From assembly GCF_025809055.1 (NCBI RefSeq), contig NZ_CP075529.1:2653501-2717500 (forward strand): a DNA stretch of 64,000 nt, written 5' to 3'. Shown one piece after another: positions 24,042 to 32,360 of the stretch. The stretch comes from Devosia sp. (GTDB taxonomy: Bacteria; Pseudomonadota; Alphaproteobacteria; Rhizobiales; Devosiaceae). Below the pieces are notes generated by a model, which searched no databases, was not told the DNA's origin, and saw nothing but the letters and a program-made list of their open reading frames with translations. The stretch's first letter is position 1. Every line of letters begins with the position of its first letter. The position numbers and the translations under genes are program-made.

Positions 24042-24731
24042 CTAAACGCCCGGCTTGGTCTTCAGAAAATCGAGCACCATCTGCACGGCATGGGCCTCGC
24101 GCTCCTGCACCATGTTGACGCTGGTCAGGTCGCGTTCGAAAATGACCGACAGCGTGGCAGTGTTGGAGACGTAAAAGAATCCCAGCGCCGCCACCGAAAT
24201 ATAGAGTTGCACCGGGTCGACATCGCGCCGGAAGGCGCCCGAGGCGGCGCCGCGCTCGATAATGGCGGCGATCTGGCCGACCAGCGGGGAATGCAACGCC
24301 TTGATATCGGGCAGCGTCCGCAAGAACCGCGCATTCTCGATGTTTTCCGTGCCCAACAGGCGCGGGAACCAGGGATTGGCCAGAAAGTGCCGGAAGGTGA
24401 AACGCACCAGCCGGTCCATGGCCTGGACCGGATCGTACTGATCAAGGCTCAGGGCCCGCTCGCCCCGCCTGATCTCCTGATAGGCATCGAGCAGCACCGC
24501 CCGGTAGAGGTCTTCCTTGTTGCCGAAATAGTGGTAGAGCAGGCGCTTGTTGGCGCCCGCCCGCTCGGCGATCGCATCCACCCGCGCCCCTTCAAATCCA
24601 CGATCTGCGAACTCCACCCGCGCGGCAGCGAGAATGGAGGCCTTGGTCTTGGCCGAGTTTCGCGGACGTCGGGTCGTCTCAGCCTTTGGCTTGGACGCCT
24701 CCGCGATTGCGGGTGAAGAGGGCACGGACAC
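24042..24731 (-). CDS. TetR-family regulator at the end of the tct operon
   Basis: A 229-residue TetR protein: SAKTKASILAAARVEFADRGFEGARVDAIAERAGANKRLLYHYFGNKEDLYRAVL is the DNA-binding domain (shown in parts), followed by a C-terminal TetR_C domain (FLANPWFPRLLGTENI, QLYISVAALGFFYVSN). The GTG start lies 53 bp inside the 3' end of tctA in another frame, which makes coexpression with tctCBA certain if that start is used; no later start is available before the helix-turn-helix. It most likely controls the tct operon through the palindrome at 27988-28010. Inducer unknown. Confidence 0.88.
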   Translation of the reverse strand: MSVPSSPAIAEASKPKAETTRRPRNSAKTKASILAAARVEFADRGFEGARVDAIAERAGANKRLLYHYFGNKEDLYRAVLLDAYQEIRRGERALSLDQYDPVQAMDRLVRFTFRHFLANPWFPRLLGTENIENARFLRTLPDIKALHSPLVGQIAAIIERGAASGAFRRDVDPVQLYISVAALGFFYVSNTATLSVIFERDLTSVNMVQEREAHAVQMVLDFLKTKPGV

Positions 24732-26205
24732 GTCGGTTTACCGCCGGGATGGACATGAGGATGGTGACAACGATGACGAGGCAGATAACAGCAGAGATCG
24801 GGCGGGTAAAGAACGGGCTCGGATCGCCATTGGTCAGCATGAGCCCGCGCCGGAGATTGAGGTCGAGCAGGTCGCCCAGGATAATGCCCAGCACCAGCGG
24901 GGCCATGGGATATTTCATCTCCCGCAGGATGAAGCCGACAATGCCGAACCCGATCATCACATAGACATCGAACATGCGCTGGGTAATGGCGAAGGACCCC
25001 ACCACGCACAGCACATAGACGACCGCCATCAGCCGCTCGCGCGGGACGGACAGGACCGTCAGGAGCGGCTTGGTCAGCGTCAGCCCGAAGACCAGGATGC
25101 CAATGGTGGAGAAAAACAGGATCGCCACCACCTGGTACAGAAATTCCGGATTTTCCGTCATCAGCAGCGGCCCGGGCCGGATGCCGTGAATGAACATGGC
25201 GGCGATGAGGACCGCGGCCGCCGCCGAGCCGGGCAGGGCCAGGGTCAGGGTCGGAATCATGGCGCCGGGAACCACGGCCGAATTGCCGGTTTCGGCGGCG
25301 ATCAGCCCTTCCTGGCTGCCCTTGCCGAACAGGTGCTTTTCCTTGCTGGTGCGCTTGGCCGCCGCATAGGAGGCCCAGGCCCCCACATCTTCGCCGACGC
25401 CCGGCACGATGCCCACGAAGGTGCCGATAATGCCCGAGCGCAATGTGGTCCACTTGTAGCGGAAGACATCGGCGAAACGCGGAATGACCCGGTCGCCCGT
25501 CGAGACGATCCGTGCCTGGGCATGGCGTTTCATCACGCCGAGGATTTCGGCAAAGCCGAAGGCGCCGACCATGGCGGGGATGAGATCGACGCCGCCGCCA
25601 AGGGCCGGAATGCCGAAGGTGAAGCGCTGATGGGCATGCAGGGTCTCCATGCCGACCATAGCGACAAGCAGGCCCAGAATGCCGGCGATATAGCCCTTGA
25701 GCGGATCGTCGATGGCCGTCAGTTGGCCCGAAATGATGACGCCGAACAGGGCCAGCCAGAAGAATTCATAGGTGCCGAACTTGAGGGCGGCCTCGGCGAG
25801 GAGCGGCGCGATCATCGCCAGGGCGACAATGCCCACCAGCGTGCCGAGGGCCGAGGAGGTGGTGGCCAGGCCCATGGCCGTCCCGGCCTTGCCCTGCAGG
25901 GCCAGCGGGTGACCATCCAGCGTCGTCGCGGCACTGGCCGGGGTGCCGGGAATGGAGAGCAGGATGGCGGTGCGGCTGCCGCCGTAAATGGCCCCGGAAT
26001 AGAGGCACATGAGGCAGAGGATCGCCTGGTCCGGCGCCATCTTGTAGGTCAGCGTGACCAGGAGCGCCACGCCCATAGTGGCCGTCAGCCCCGGCAGCGC
26101 GCCAATGACGATGCCGAGCAGGGTTGCCCAGGCGATGTTGAACAGTGACAGCGGGGTCAGGAAGTGCGCCAGGCCATTGCCCAGCATGACGAGACCGTCG
26201 AGCAT
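24679..26205 (-). CDS. tctA: Tripartite tricarboxylate transporter permease, TctA family
   Basis: TctA (508 residues, usual ~500) is the large membrane subunit of a TctABC secondary transporter that takes up citrate-like or other carboxylates driven by ion gradients. About twelve hydrophobic helices run through the protein. Diagnostic motifs are ALPGLTATMGVALLVTLTY and YGGSRTAILLSIPGTPASAATTLDG near residues 38-100, the related GPLLMTENPEFL, and GVGEDVGAWASYA. Eleven bases after tctB and overlapping tetR. Substrate cannot be read from sequence. Confidence 0.95.
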   Translation of the reverse strand: MLDGLVMLGNGLAHFLTPLSLFNIAWATLLGIVIGALPGLTATMGVALLVTLTYKMAPDQAILCLMCLYSGAIYGGSRTAILLSIPGTPASAATTLDGHPLALQGKAGTAMGLATTSSALGTLVGIVALAMIAPLLAEAALKFGTYEFFWLALFGVIISGQLTAIDDPLKGYIAGILGLLVAMVGMETLHAHQRFTFGIPALGGGVDLIPAMVGAFGFAEILGVMKRHAQARIVSTGDRVIPRFADVFRYKWTTLRSGIIGTFVGIVPGVGEDVGAWASYAAAKRTSKEKHLFGKGSQEGLIAAETGNSAVVPGAMIPTLTLALPGSAAAAVLIAAMFIHGIRPGPLLMTENPEFLYQVVAILFFSTIGILVFGLTLTKPLLTVLSVPRERLMAVVYVLCVVGSFAITQRMFDVYVMIGFGIVGFILREMKYPMAPLVLGIILGDLLDLNLRRGLMLTNGDPSPFFTRPISAVICLVIVVTILMSIPAVNRRVRALFTRNRGGVQAKG

Positions 26206-26216
26206 GGGTCTTCCTT

Positions 26217-26756
26217 CTAGGGCAGGCGCACGAGAAAGGCGCGTTCAAAGACAAGGGTGACGATGCCGGACGTGGCAATGGCCAGGCCGAGCGCCCAGAG
26301 GCCGGATGTGAGCAGCGGCCGCCGCGGCTCGGCCAGCCAGCATTCGAACACCAGGATGAAGGCAAAAACGAACAGGCCCGTGGCCGCCCAGAAGGGCATA
26401 TTGCCGATCAGGACCAGCGTATAGAGCAGGGCAAGGCCCATCACCACCAGGGCGCGTCCGGCGGCGCCGGACAGCAGGGCGCCCTGCAATTGCTGCCAGC
26501 CGCTTTCGGCTTTCTGGCGCAGGGAGCGAACCGAAAGTATGACACCGCACAGGGTCAGGCTGAGGCTCAGCATGCCCGGCACCAGGCCCGGAATGGTCAT
26601 GGGATGAATGCGCCGCACTTCCAGCCTGTCCATGGTCCAGGAGGCGTAGAAAATGGCAACACCGAGGATGATGAAGACCAGGCCCGTCAGCAGGTCCGCC
26701 TTGATCATGCCGGGCGCGGGCGCCTCGTCGTCCGGGGTCGGAATTTCGGTTGTCAT
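26217..26756 (-). CDS. tctB: Tripartite tricarboxylate transporter small permease, TctB family
   Basis: A 179-residue protein with four hydrophobic helices (LLTGLVFIILGVAIFYASW; PGMLSLSLTLCGVILSV; ALVVMGLALLYTLVLIG; ATGLFVFAFILVFE). The IPGLVPGMLSL segment is typical of TctB. It is the small integral subunit paired with TctA. 150 bp lie between tctC and tctB and contain no recognisable gene. Confidence 0.9.
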   Translation of the reverse strand: MTTEIPTPDDEAPAPGMIKADLLTGLVFIILGVAIFYASWTMDRLEVRRIHPMTIPGLVPGMLSLSLTLCGVILSVRSLRQKAESGWQQLQGALLSGAAGRALVVMGLALLYTLVLIGNMPFWAATGLFVFAFILVFECWLAEPRRPLLTSGLWALGLAIATSGIVTLVFERAFLVRLP

Positions 26757-26906
26757 CTGTGTTGAGCCTTGTGGCCGTCGGACTGTACCAATCCGCTGCG
26801 GTCATCGTTTGGGTTGATCGGGCGGATCAGCGGCCCGGGCAGGATATGGACCACCGGGCCCCGGCTGGTGCCGGAGCCCGGTGACATTGAGCGGTAGACC
26901 CTGCCC

Positions 26907-27944
26907 TTACATGCCCACTTCGGTGCGGGTTTCGCAGTCGATGCCGATCGTGGACGGATCGTTGACCGCTTCGCCGCGTTCGACGGCATCGCAGGCTTCC
27001 AGGATTACGACCGGCATGGCCTTGGCCCGGGCCTCGGCGCCGTAGGAGGGTGCAAACACCGCGCCGAAAGTCTCGGCATAGGTCTTGATCTCCTCGGCAT
27101 TCATGACCTTTTCGGCCCAGATCTTGTCGAGCGTGGCCACGACCTCATCCGGTACGCCCGCCGGCACGAAGATGCCGAAATAGTCGGGCGCCAGTGCCAT
27201 GTCGGGGATCCAGTCGGTGATCGGGGGGATCGGGTCGACGCCCTCGAGTTCCAGGGGCTGGTCGGACAGCACGGCCAGGGCCTTGAGACGGCCGCCGCGG
27301 ATAAGCTCGGTCTGTTCCACGGCCAGCTGGGTGGTGACCATGGCTTCGCCCGAGGCGGTGGCGATGGCGGCCGGTCCGCCGCCGTCATAGGTGATCATGT
27401 TGTAGGGGAAGCTTTCGGCCGCGCCGGAGAGGGCCGCAATGGCGGTGCCGCCCGACGAGGTAATGCCGGCCGTGGCCACGGTGATCTCGTTGCCGCGGGT
27501 CTTGAAGGCTTCCAGCAATTGGCCGAAATCCTCGAACTCGCTATCGGCCGGAACCGAGACGACCGGGACATTGGCGACCGACAGATAGATGTGCCAGTCG
27601 TCGATATTGGTGTTTTCGACCAGGCCCGACACCGAATAGGTGGCGTTATTGGCAATGGCATTGGCCGTCCAGGTGTAGCCGTCCTTGGGGGCGTTGAGCA
27701 CTTCCTGGGTACCGATGGCACCCGATGCGCCGGGCTGGTTGACCACGACAACCTCGACGCCCAGGGCTTCCGCCAGGATCGGCGCGGTGACGCGGGTCAC
27801 CTGATCGGTGGACCCGCCGGCACCCCATGGCACGATCAGGTTGATCGGGCGGTCCGGTTTCCACTCCTGGGCAAAGGCGGCGGTGCCGGCCAGAGAAGCC
27901 AGGGCCGTGGCCGAAACCAGGACAAGTCGCAGGGACTTCTGCAT
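26907..27944 (-). CDS. tctC: Tripartite tricarboxylate transporter substrate-binding protein (TctC/Bug family)
   Basis: A 345-residue periplasmic receptor. The signal peptide is MQKSLRLVLVSATALASLAG with cleavage likely at TAAFAQ|EW. The mature N-terminus KPDRPINLIVPWGAGGSTDQVTR is the Bug family's carboxylate-binding loop, and GASGAIGTQEVLNAPKDGYT contains the second conserved loop. The ATG is preceded by GGGAGG ten bases upstream. First gene of tctC-tctB-tctA-tetR, with a promoter and palindromic operator immediately upstream. Receptors of this family bind diverse carboxylates, so the ligand is open. Confidence 0.93.
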   Translation of the reverse strand: MQKSLRLVLVSATALASLAGTAAFAQEWKPDRPINLIVPWGAGGSTDQVTRVTAPILAEALGVEVVVVNQPGASGAIGTQEVLNAPKDGYTWTANAIANNATYSVSGLVENTNIDDWHIYLSVANVPVVSVPADSEFEDFGQLLEAFKTRGNEITVATAGITSSGGTAIAALSGAAESFPYNMITYDGGGPAAIATASGEAMVTTQLAVEQTELIRGGRLKALAVLSDQPLELEGVDPIPPITDWIPDMALAPDYFGIFVPAGVPDEVVATLDKIWAEKVMNAEEIKTYAETFGAVFAPSYGAEARAKAMPVVILEACDAVERGEAVNDPSTIGIDCETRTEVGM

Positions 27945-27987
27945 CGTCTGATATCCTCCCAATATTGCGAGGCCCGTTCTTGTGGCC

Positions 27988-28025
27988 TTCGGTGCAAGAC
28001 TTGCGCCGAACCGGTACCCTGTCAA
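27988..28025 (-). promoter_or_regulatory. Promoter and palindromic operator of the tct operon
   Basis: A TTGACA -35 element reads leftward at 28025-28020. Seven bases further on starts a 23-base near-perfect palindrome (27988-28010): arms TTCGGTGCAAG and CTTGCGCCGAA around a central A, 10 of 11 positions complementary. It covers the expected -10 region, 44 bp before the tctC start. A dimeric repressor, most simply the operon's own TetR, would fit. Confidence 0.55.
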
Positions 28026-28162
28026 GCACGAAGTAACCATGTGGTGACCTCAGGTCGTGCGCCCAACGGCCGGTAAACTGTTGTCGGCACGCATAGAAAG
28101 GTTCTATATCGAGACCTGCCTGCCCCGACCGAACTGGTCCGTGAACGTTTTCGGAGAGTGAC

Positions 28163-28909
28163 ATGGATTTTGATCCTGCCCGCTTGGCGATCATGGCCCT
28201 GGCGCTGGCGGCGGGCGCCATCGTCAAGGGCGCGACCGGCATGGGCCTGCCGCTCGTTGCCCTGCCGGTGCTGACCACCGTGTTCGGATTGCAGCATGCG
28301 GTCGGCATCATGGCCATTACCCAGGTCCTGACCAATTGCATGCAGATCTGGCAGTTTCGCAGCGAGGCGCGGTCCGAGGGGCTGGGCTTCCTGCCCTGGT
28401 TTCTGGTCGCCGCGGGTGCCGGCGTGGTCCTGGGGACCTGGCTCCTGTCCAGCCTGCCGGAACGGGCGCTCATCATCTCGCTCGGGCTGCTGCTCTTGGG
28501 CTATTTCCTGTTCAAGATCACGCGGCCGCACCTCACGGTGGGCCCGGAACTGGCACGGCGTGCCGGGCCCTTTGCCGGTTTCGGCAGCGGTGTGCTGCAG
28601 GGCGCAACCGGCATTTCGGCGCCAATCGGGGTGACCTTCATCCATGCCATGGGTCTCGAGCGCCGGACACATGTCTATGCTGTTTCGGCCATGTTCCTCA
28701 CGCTGGGGCTGGTGCAGCTGCCGGCCCTGGTCATCTCCGGCATCATGCAGGCGCAATGGGTTCTCGAGGCGCTGCTCGCCATGATCCCCATCCTGATCTT
28801 CATGCCTGTCGGTCAGGCCCTGGCAAAGCGTCTGAGCCGCCGGGCCTTCGACCTGATGATCCTCATCTTTCTCGGTCTGATGGGTCTCAAGATGGTGCTC
28901 GGACTCTGA
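28163..28909 (+). CDS. TauE/SafE (TSUP) family permease
   Basis: A 248-residue membrane protein with seven or eight hydrophobic segments. The TSUP repeat signature occurs twice: GAIVKGATGMGLPLVALPVL near residue 16 and GSGVLQGATGISAPIGVTF near residue 139, as expected from the family's internal duplication. TSUP proteins export or import sulfonates, sulfite or other organic anions. Divergently transcribed from tctC with 218 bp between the starts; possibly shares regulation, but the substrate is unknown. Confidence 0.9.
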   Translation: MDFDPARLAIMALALAAGAIVKGATGMGLPLVALPVLTTVFGLQHAVGIMAITQVLTNCMQIWQFRSEARSEGLGFLPWFLVAAGAGVVLGTWLLSSLPERALIISLGLLLLGYFLFKITRPHLTVGPELARRAGPFAGFGSGVLQGATGISAPIGVTFIHAMGLERRTHVYAVSAMFLTLGLVQLPALVISGIMQAQWVLEALLAMIPILIFMPVGQALAKRLSRRAFDLMILIFLGLMGLKMVLGL

Positions 28910-28938
28910 TTTTCATGCGAAGCCGCGCGCTTGCCCGC

Positions 28939-28985
28939 TTGACGGAGCCGCTCGCTCTCATATAGGTAAGTAACTAATCAGTTAC
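28939..28985 (+). promoter_or_regulatory. Promoter and palindromic operator for the Gfo/DUF993/isomerase operon
   Basis: TTGACG (28939-28944), 16 bp, then TATAGG (28961-28966) form a good sigma-70 type promoter. The perfect palindrome GTAACT-AATC-AGTTAC at 28970-28985 sits on the predicted transcription start. Repressors of the TetR or GntR type use such sites. The gene for the regulator cannot be identified from the window; the tct TetR is one candidate. Confidence 0.6.
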
Positions 28986-29015
28986 ACCAAAAAGCTGCGG
29001 CTTGGGAGGAATGAA

Positions 29016-30167
29016 TTGGCGGAACAACGCATTGGCATCATCATGCACGGCGTCACCGGGCGCATGGGCTATAACCAGCATCTGGTGCGCTCGATCCTGG
29101 CGATCCGCGACCAGGGCGGTATCACGCTGGCGAATGGCGACCGCCTCGTCGTTGACCCGATCATCGTCGGCCGCAATGCCGACAAGATGGCGGCACTGGC
29201 CAGAAAGCATAACATCGCCCGCTGGAGCGACGATCTCGACGCGGCCCTCGCCAACAAGGACGACGCGATCTTCTTTGACGCCGGCACCACGCTGATGCGC
29301 GCCGGTCTTCTCGAAAAGGCCCTCGCCGCCGGCAAGCACGTCTATTGCGAGAAGCCCACCTCCGACGATCTCGACATCGCCGTGAACCTGGCCAAGACCG
29401 CTCGCGCCTCCGGCCTCAAGCACGGCGTAGTCCAGGACAAACTGTTCCTGCCGGGCCTGATGAAGATCAAGATGCTGCGCGACAGCGGCTTTTTCGGCAA
29501 GATCCTGTCGGTGCGCGGCGAGTTTGGCTACTGGGTCTTTGAAGGCGACTGGCAGAAGGCCCAGCGCCCCTCCTGGAACTATCGCAAGAATGACGGCGGC
29601 GGCATCATCCTCGATATGCTCTGCCACTGGCGCTATGTGATGGACAATCTCTTCGGCGAAGTGCAGGCGGTCTCGTGCCTGGGCGCCACCCATATTCCCC
29701 AGCGCGTCGACGAGCAGGGCAAGACCTTCGACTGCGACACCGACGATGCGGCCTATGCCACGTTCGAACTCGAAGGCGGCATTATCGCCCAGATCAATTC
29801 GAGCTGGACCACCCGTGTGCGCCGCGACGATCTCGTCACCTTCCATGTCGATGGCACCCATGGCTCGGCCGTTGCAGGCCTTCACAAGTGCTGGACCCAG
29901 CATCGCGTCAACACGCCCAAGCCGGTGTGGAACCCCGATCAGCCCCAGACCATGAATTTCTTCGAGGACTGGGAAGAAGTGCCGGACAACTGGCCGGCCG
30001 ACAATGGTTTCAAGGCGCAGTGGGAAATGTTCCTGCGCCACGTCGCCGAGGACGCGCCATGGCCCTATGGGCTCGAAGCCGGCGCCAAGGGTGTGCAGCT
30101 GGCCGAACTTGGTCTCAAGAGCTGGGAAGAGCGCCGCTGGCTGGACGTGCCCAAGCTGGAATTCTAG
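29016..30167 (+). CDS. Gfo/Idh/MocA-family NAD(P)-dependent oxidoreductase
   Basis: A 383-residue sugar-type dehydrogenase. The N-terminal dinucleotide fold is GIIMHGVTGRMGYNQHLVRSIL; the catalytic EKP motif is YCEKPTSDDLDIAV near residue 110; the C-terminal substrate domain contains GDWQKAQRPSWNYRKNDGGGIILDMLCHWRY with the usual D-x-x-x-H, written here in part. TTG is used as start: GGGAGGA ends five bases before it, while an ATG at 29011 is out of frame and too close. It opens a three-gene operon with DUF993 and a sugar isomerase, so the job is probably oxidation of a sugar or polyol to a keto-sugar. Confidence 0.9.
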   Translation: MAEQRIGIIMHGVTGRMGYNQHLVRSILAIRDQGGITLANGDRLVVDPIIVGRNADKMAALARKHNIARWSDDLDAALANKDDAIFFDAGTTLMRAGLLEKALAAGKHVYCEKPTSDDLDIAVNLAKTARASGLKHGVVQDKLFLPGLMKIKMLRDSGFFGKILSVRGEFGYWVFEGDWQKAQRPSWNYRKNDGGGIILDMLCHWRYVMDNLFGEVQAVSCLGATHIPQRVDEQGKTFDCDTDDAAYATFELEGGIIAQINSSWTTRVRRDDLVTFHVDGTHGSAVAGLHKCWTQHRVNTPKPVWNPDQPQTMNFFEDWEEVPDNWPADNGFKAQWEMFLRHVAEDAPWPYGLEAGAKGVQLAELGLKSWEERRWLDVPKLEF

Positions 30168-30189
30168 TCACAGCCCTCCCGCCCCACGA

Positions 30190-30291
30190 TGTCATTCCGG
30201 CGCAGGCCGGAATCCAGGCTGAAGACCAGCAGCGGCATCAGGGGTTGGGAGGGGACACAGCATGGACCCCGGCCTGCGCCGGGGTGACATC
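30190..30291. repeat. REP-like inverted doublet (GTCATTCCGGCGCAGG type)
   Basis: Two imperfect palindromes face each other: ATTCCGGC-GCAG-GCCGGAAT at 30194-30213 and ACCCCGGC-CTGC-GCCGGGGT at 30266-30285. Both are flanked by TGTCA on the outside and CCA on the inside, so one unit is the inverted copy of the other with a few changes. Such paired units are typical of REP/BIME elements. It lies between the Gfo gene and the DUF993 gene. Confidence 0.75.
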
Positions 30292-30315
30292 GCGTTTGTT
30301 GAGGCCTTGAGAGAC

Positions 30316-31485
30316 ATGACCAGCATCAACCTGCCCAATCCCGACCGCTCCATTTCGCCCTATACGCTGACTGGCGATCCCATTCCCTTCGTCAAGTTCA
30401 AGGCCACCGATTTTCCGCGTATTGCCTATTCGGCGGCGCATGTCGTGGCCGATCCGCTGGCCAGCAATGATCCCTGGCTGACCCCGGCCATCGACTGGGA
30501 CACGACGCTGAAATTCCGCCATCGCATGTGGGATCTTGGCCTTGGCGTGGCCGAAGCCATGGACACGGCCCAGCGCGGCATGGGCCTGACCTGGACCGAA
30601 GCCAAGGAGCTCATCCGGCGCGCGCAGGCCGAGGCGCGCACGCGCAGCGATAGCCTCATCGCCTATGGCGCGGGTACCGATCACCTGGCGCCCGGCCCCG
30701 ATGTCACCATCGACGACATCATCAAGGCCTATGATGAGCAGGTCGGCCTTGTGGAAGGCGAAGGCGGGCGGGTCATCCTCATGGCGAGCCGTGCCCTCGC
30801 CGCCGCCGCCAAGTCGCCCGACGACTATGCACGCGTCTATGGGCACGTCCTGAGCCAGGTCAAGCAGCCGGTCATCCTGCACTGGCTGGGCGAAATGTTC
30901 GATCCGGCCCTGCAGGGCTATTGGGGCGACATCGACCACGACCGGGCCATGGACGTCTGCCTCGACGTCATCGCGGCCAATGCCGACAAGGTCGACGGCA
31001 TCAAGATTTCGCTTCTGTCCGCCGACAAGGAAATCGCCATGCGGCGGCGCCTGCCGGCCAATGTGAAGATGTATACGGGCGACGACTTCAACTATGCCGA
31101 ACTGATTGCCGGCGACGATCAAGGCTATTCCCACGCCTTGCTGGGCATTTTCGATGCCATCGCCCCGGCGGCCTCGGCGGGTCTCGCGGCGCTCGGTCGC
31201 GGCAATACCAATGAATTCTTCGACATTCTCGAACCGACCGTGCCGCTCAGCCGCCATATCTTTGCGGCTCCGACACGGTTCTACAAGACCGGCGTCGTGT
31301 TTCTGGCCTATCTCAATGGCCTGCAGGATCATTTCACCATGATCGGCGGCCAGCAATCGACCCGTTCGCTGCAGCATCTCGCCGAACTCTTCCGGCTGGC
31401 CGACAAGGCCCGCGTCCTCGCCGATCCGGACCTGGCGGCAGCGCGCATGCGGCAGGTTCTCGCCGTCCATGGAGTGGCATCATGA
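30316..31485 (+). CDS. DUF993 family protein (dihydrodipicolinate synthase-like TIM barrel)
   Basis: A 389-residue protein of the DUF993 family, distantly related to DHDPS/NAL class I aldolases. It contains a Schiff-base-type lysine candidate in DKVDGIKISLLSADKEIAMRR and a barrel layout (VILMASRALAAAA, QPVILHWLGEMFDP, VKMYTGDDFNY). The exact reaction is unknown; retro-aldol or lyase chemistry on a keto-acid or keto-sugar would fit the operon. The ATG was chosen 18 codons after the track start, since the upstream part lies in the REP doublet. Overlaps the isomerase gene by four bases (ATGA). Confidence 0.8.
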   Translation: MTSINLPNPDRSISPYTLTGDPIPFVKFKATDFPRIAYSAAHVVADPLASNDPWLTPAIDWDTTLKFRHRMWDLGLGVAEAMDTAQRGMGLTWTEAKELIRRAQAEARTRSDSLIAYGAGTDHLAPGPDVTIDDIIKAYDEQVGLVEGEGGRVILMASRALAAAAKSPDDYARVYGHVLSQVKQPVILHWLGEMFDPALQGYWGDIDHDRAMDVCLDVIAANADKVDGIKISLLSADKEIAMRRRLPANVKMYTGDDFNYAELIAGDDQGYSHALLGIFDAIAPAASAGLAALGRGNTNEFFDILEPTVPLSRHIFAAPTRFYKTGVVFLAYLNGLQDHFTMIGGQQSTRSLQHLAELFRLADKARVLADPDLAAARMRQVLAVHGVAS

Positions 31486-32306
31486 CCGAGCGCGGAATTT
31501 CCCTCAATCTCGCCACCACCCGCCAGCAATGGGGCTTTGCCGAAGCGGTGGACGGTTGCCTGCGGGCCGGCATCACCGCCATCTCGCCCTGGCGCGACCA
31601 GATCGCCGCCATCGGCCTCGACGAGGCTGCCCGCATCGTCAAGCAGAACAAGCTGCAGGTTACCGGGGTCTGCCGCGGCGGCATGTTCCCCGGCGTCGAT
31701 GCCGCCGACCGGCAGAAGCGGATCGATGACAATCTCAAGGCCATCGACGAAGCCGCGGCCCTCAATGCCGATTGCCTGGTTCTGGTCGTCGGCGGGCTGC
31801 CCGAGGGGAGCCGTGATCTCGCCGGCGCCCGCCAGATGGTCAGCGACGGCATTGCCGCCATGCTGCCCCATGCGCGCGCCTCCGGCGTCAAGATCGCCAT
31901 CGAGCCGCTGCACCCCATGTATGCGGCCGACCGCGCCTGCGTGAACACCATCGATCAGGCCCTCGATATCTGCGAGGACCTTGGCGAAACCGTCGGTGTC
32001 GCCATCGACGTCTATCATGTGTGGTGGGATCCCAACCTCGCCAATGCCATTGCCCGGGCGGGGCGCATGAAGCGCATATTCGCCCATCACATCTGCGACT
32101 GGCTGGTGCCGACCAATGACATGCTGCTCGATCGCGGCATGATGGGCGATGGCGTCATCGACCTGCCCGGTATCCGCAAGATGATTGAAGACGCCGGCTT
32201 TTTCGGGCCACAGGAGGTCGAAATCTTCAGCCAGGACAATTGGTGGAAGCGCCCCGGCGACGAGGTGCTGGCGACCATCAAGGAGCGGGTCGCCACCGTC
32301 TGCTGA
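31482..32306 (+). CDS. Sugar phosphate isomerase/epimerase family protein
   Basis: A 274-residue AP-endonuclease-2-type TIM barrel. Metal-site residues typical of the family are seen in IAIEPLHPMYAADRACVNT (Glu), VGVAIDVYHVWWDPNL (Asp and His), FAHHICDW (His) and PQEVEIFSQDNWW (Glu). Such enzymes isomerise or epimerise sugars, keto-sugars or inosose. Its start overlaps the DUF993 stop. Together with the Gfo oxidoreductase it suggests a pathway that oxidises, isomerises and cleaves a sugar or polyol. Confidence 0.87.
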   Translation: MTERGISLNLATTRQQWGFAEAVDGCLRAGITAISPWRDQIAAIGLDEAARIVKQNKLQVTGVCRGGMFPGVDAADRQKRIDDNLKAIDEAAALNADCLVLVVGGLPEGSRDLAGARQMVSDGIAAMLPHARASGVKIAIEPLHPMYAADRACVNTIDQALDICEDLGETVGVAIDVYHVWWDPNLANAIARAGRMKRIFAHHICDWLVPTNDMLLDRGMMGDGVIDLPGIRKMIEDAGFFGPQEVEIFSQDNWWKRPGDEVLATIKERVATVC

Positions 32307-32317
32307 TCCTGAACAAG

Positions 32318-32348
32318 AAAAAGGCCCCGGATCACTCCGGGGCCTTTT
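32318..32348. terminator. Terminator at the end of the Gfo/DUF993/isomerase operon
   Basis: AAAAAGGCCCCGG and CCGGGGCCTTTT pair around ATCACT between the convergent stops of the isomerase gene and the DUF2147 gene; A and T runs on both sides make it usable in both directions. Confidence 0.8.
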
Positions 32349-32360
32349 GGCTGAGGCTCG

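Noticed and set aside
29011..29015. ATG start for the Gfo/Idh/MocA gene
   Set aside because: Out of frame with the oxidoreductase and immediately behind the GGAGGA; the in-frame TTG at 29016 gives proper spacing.
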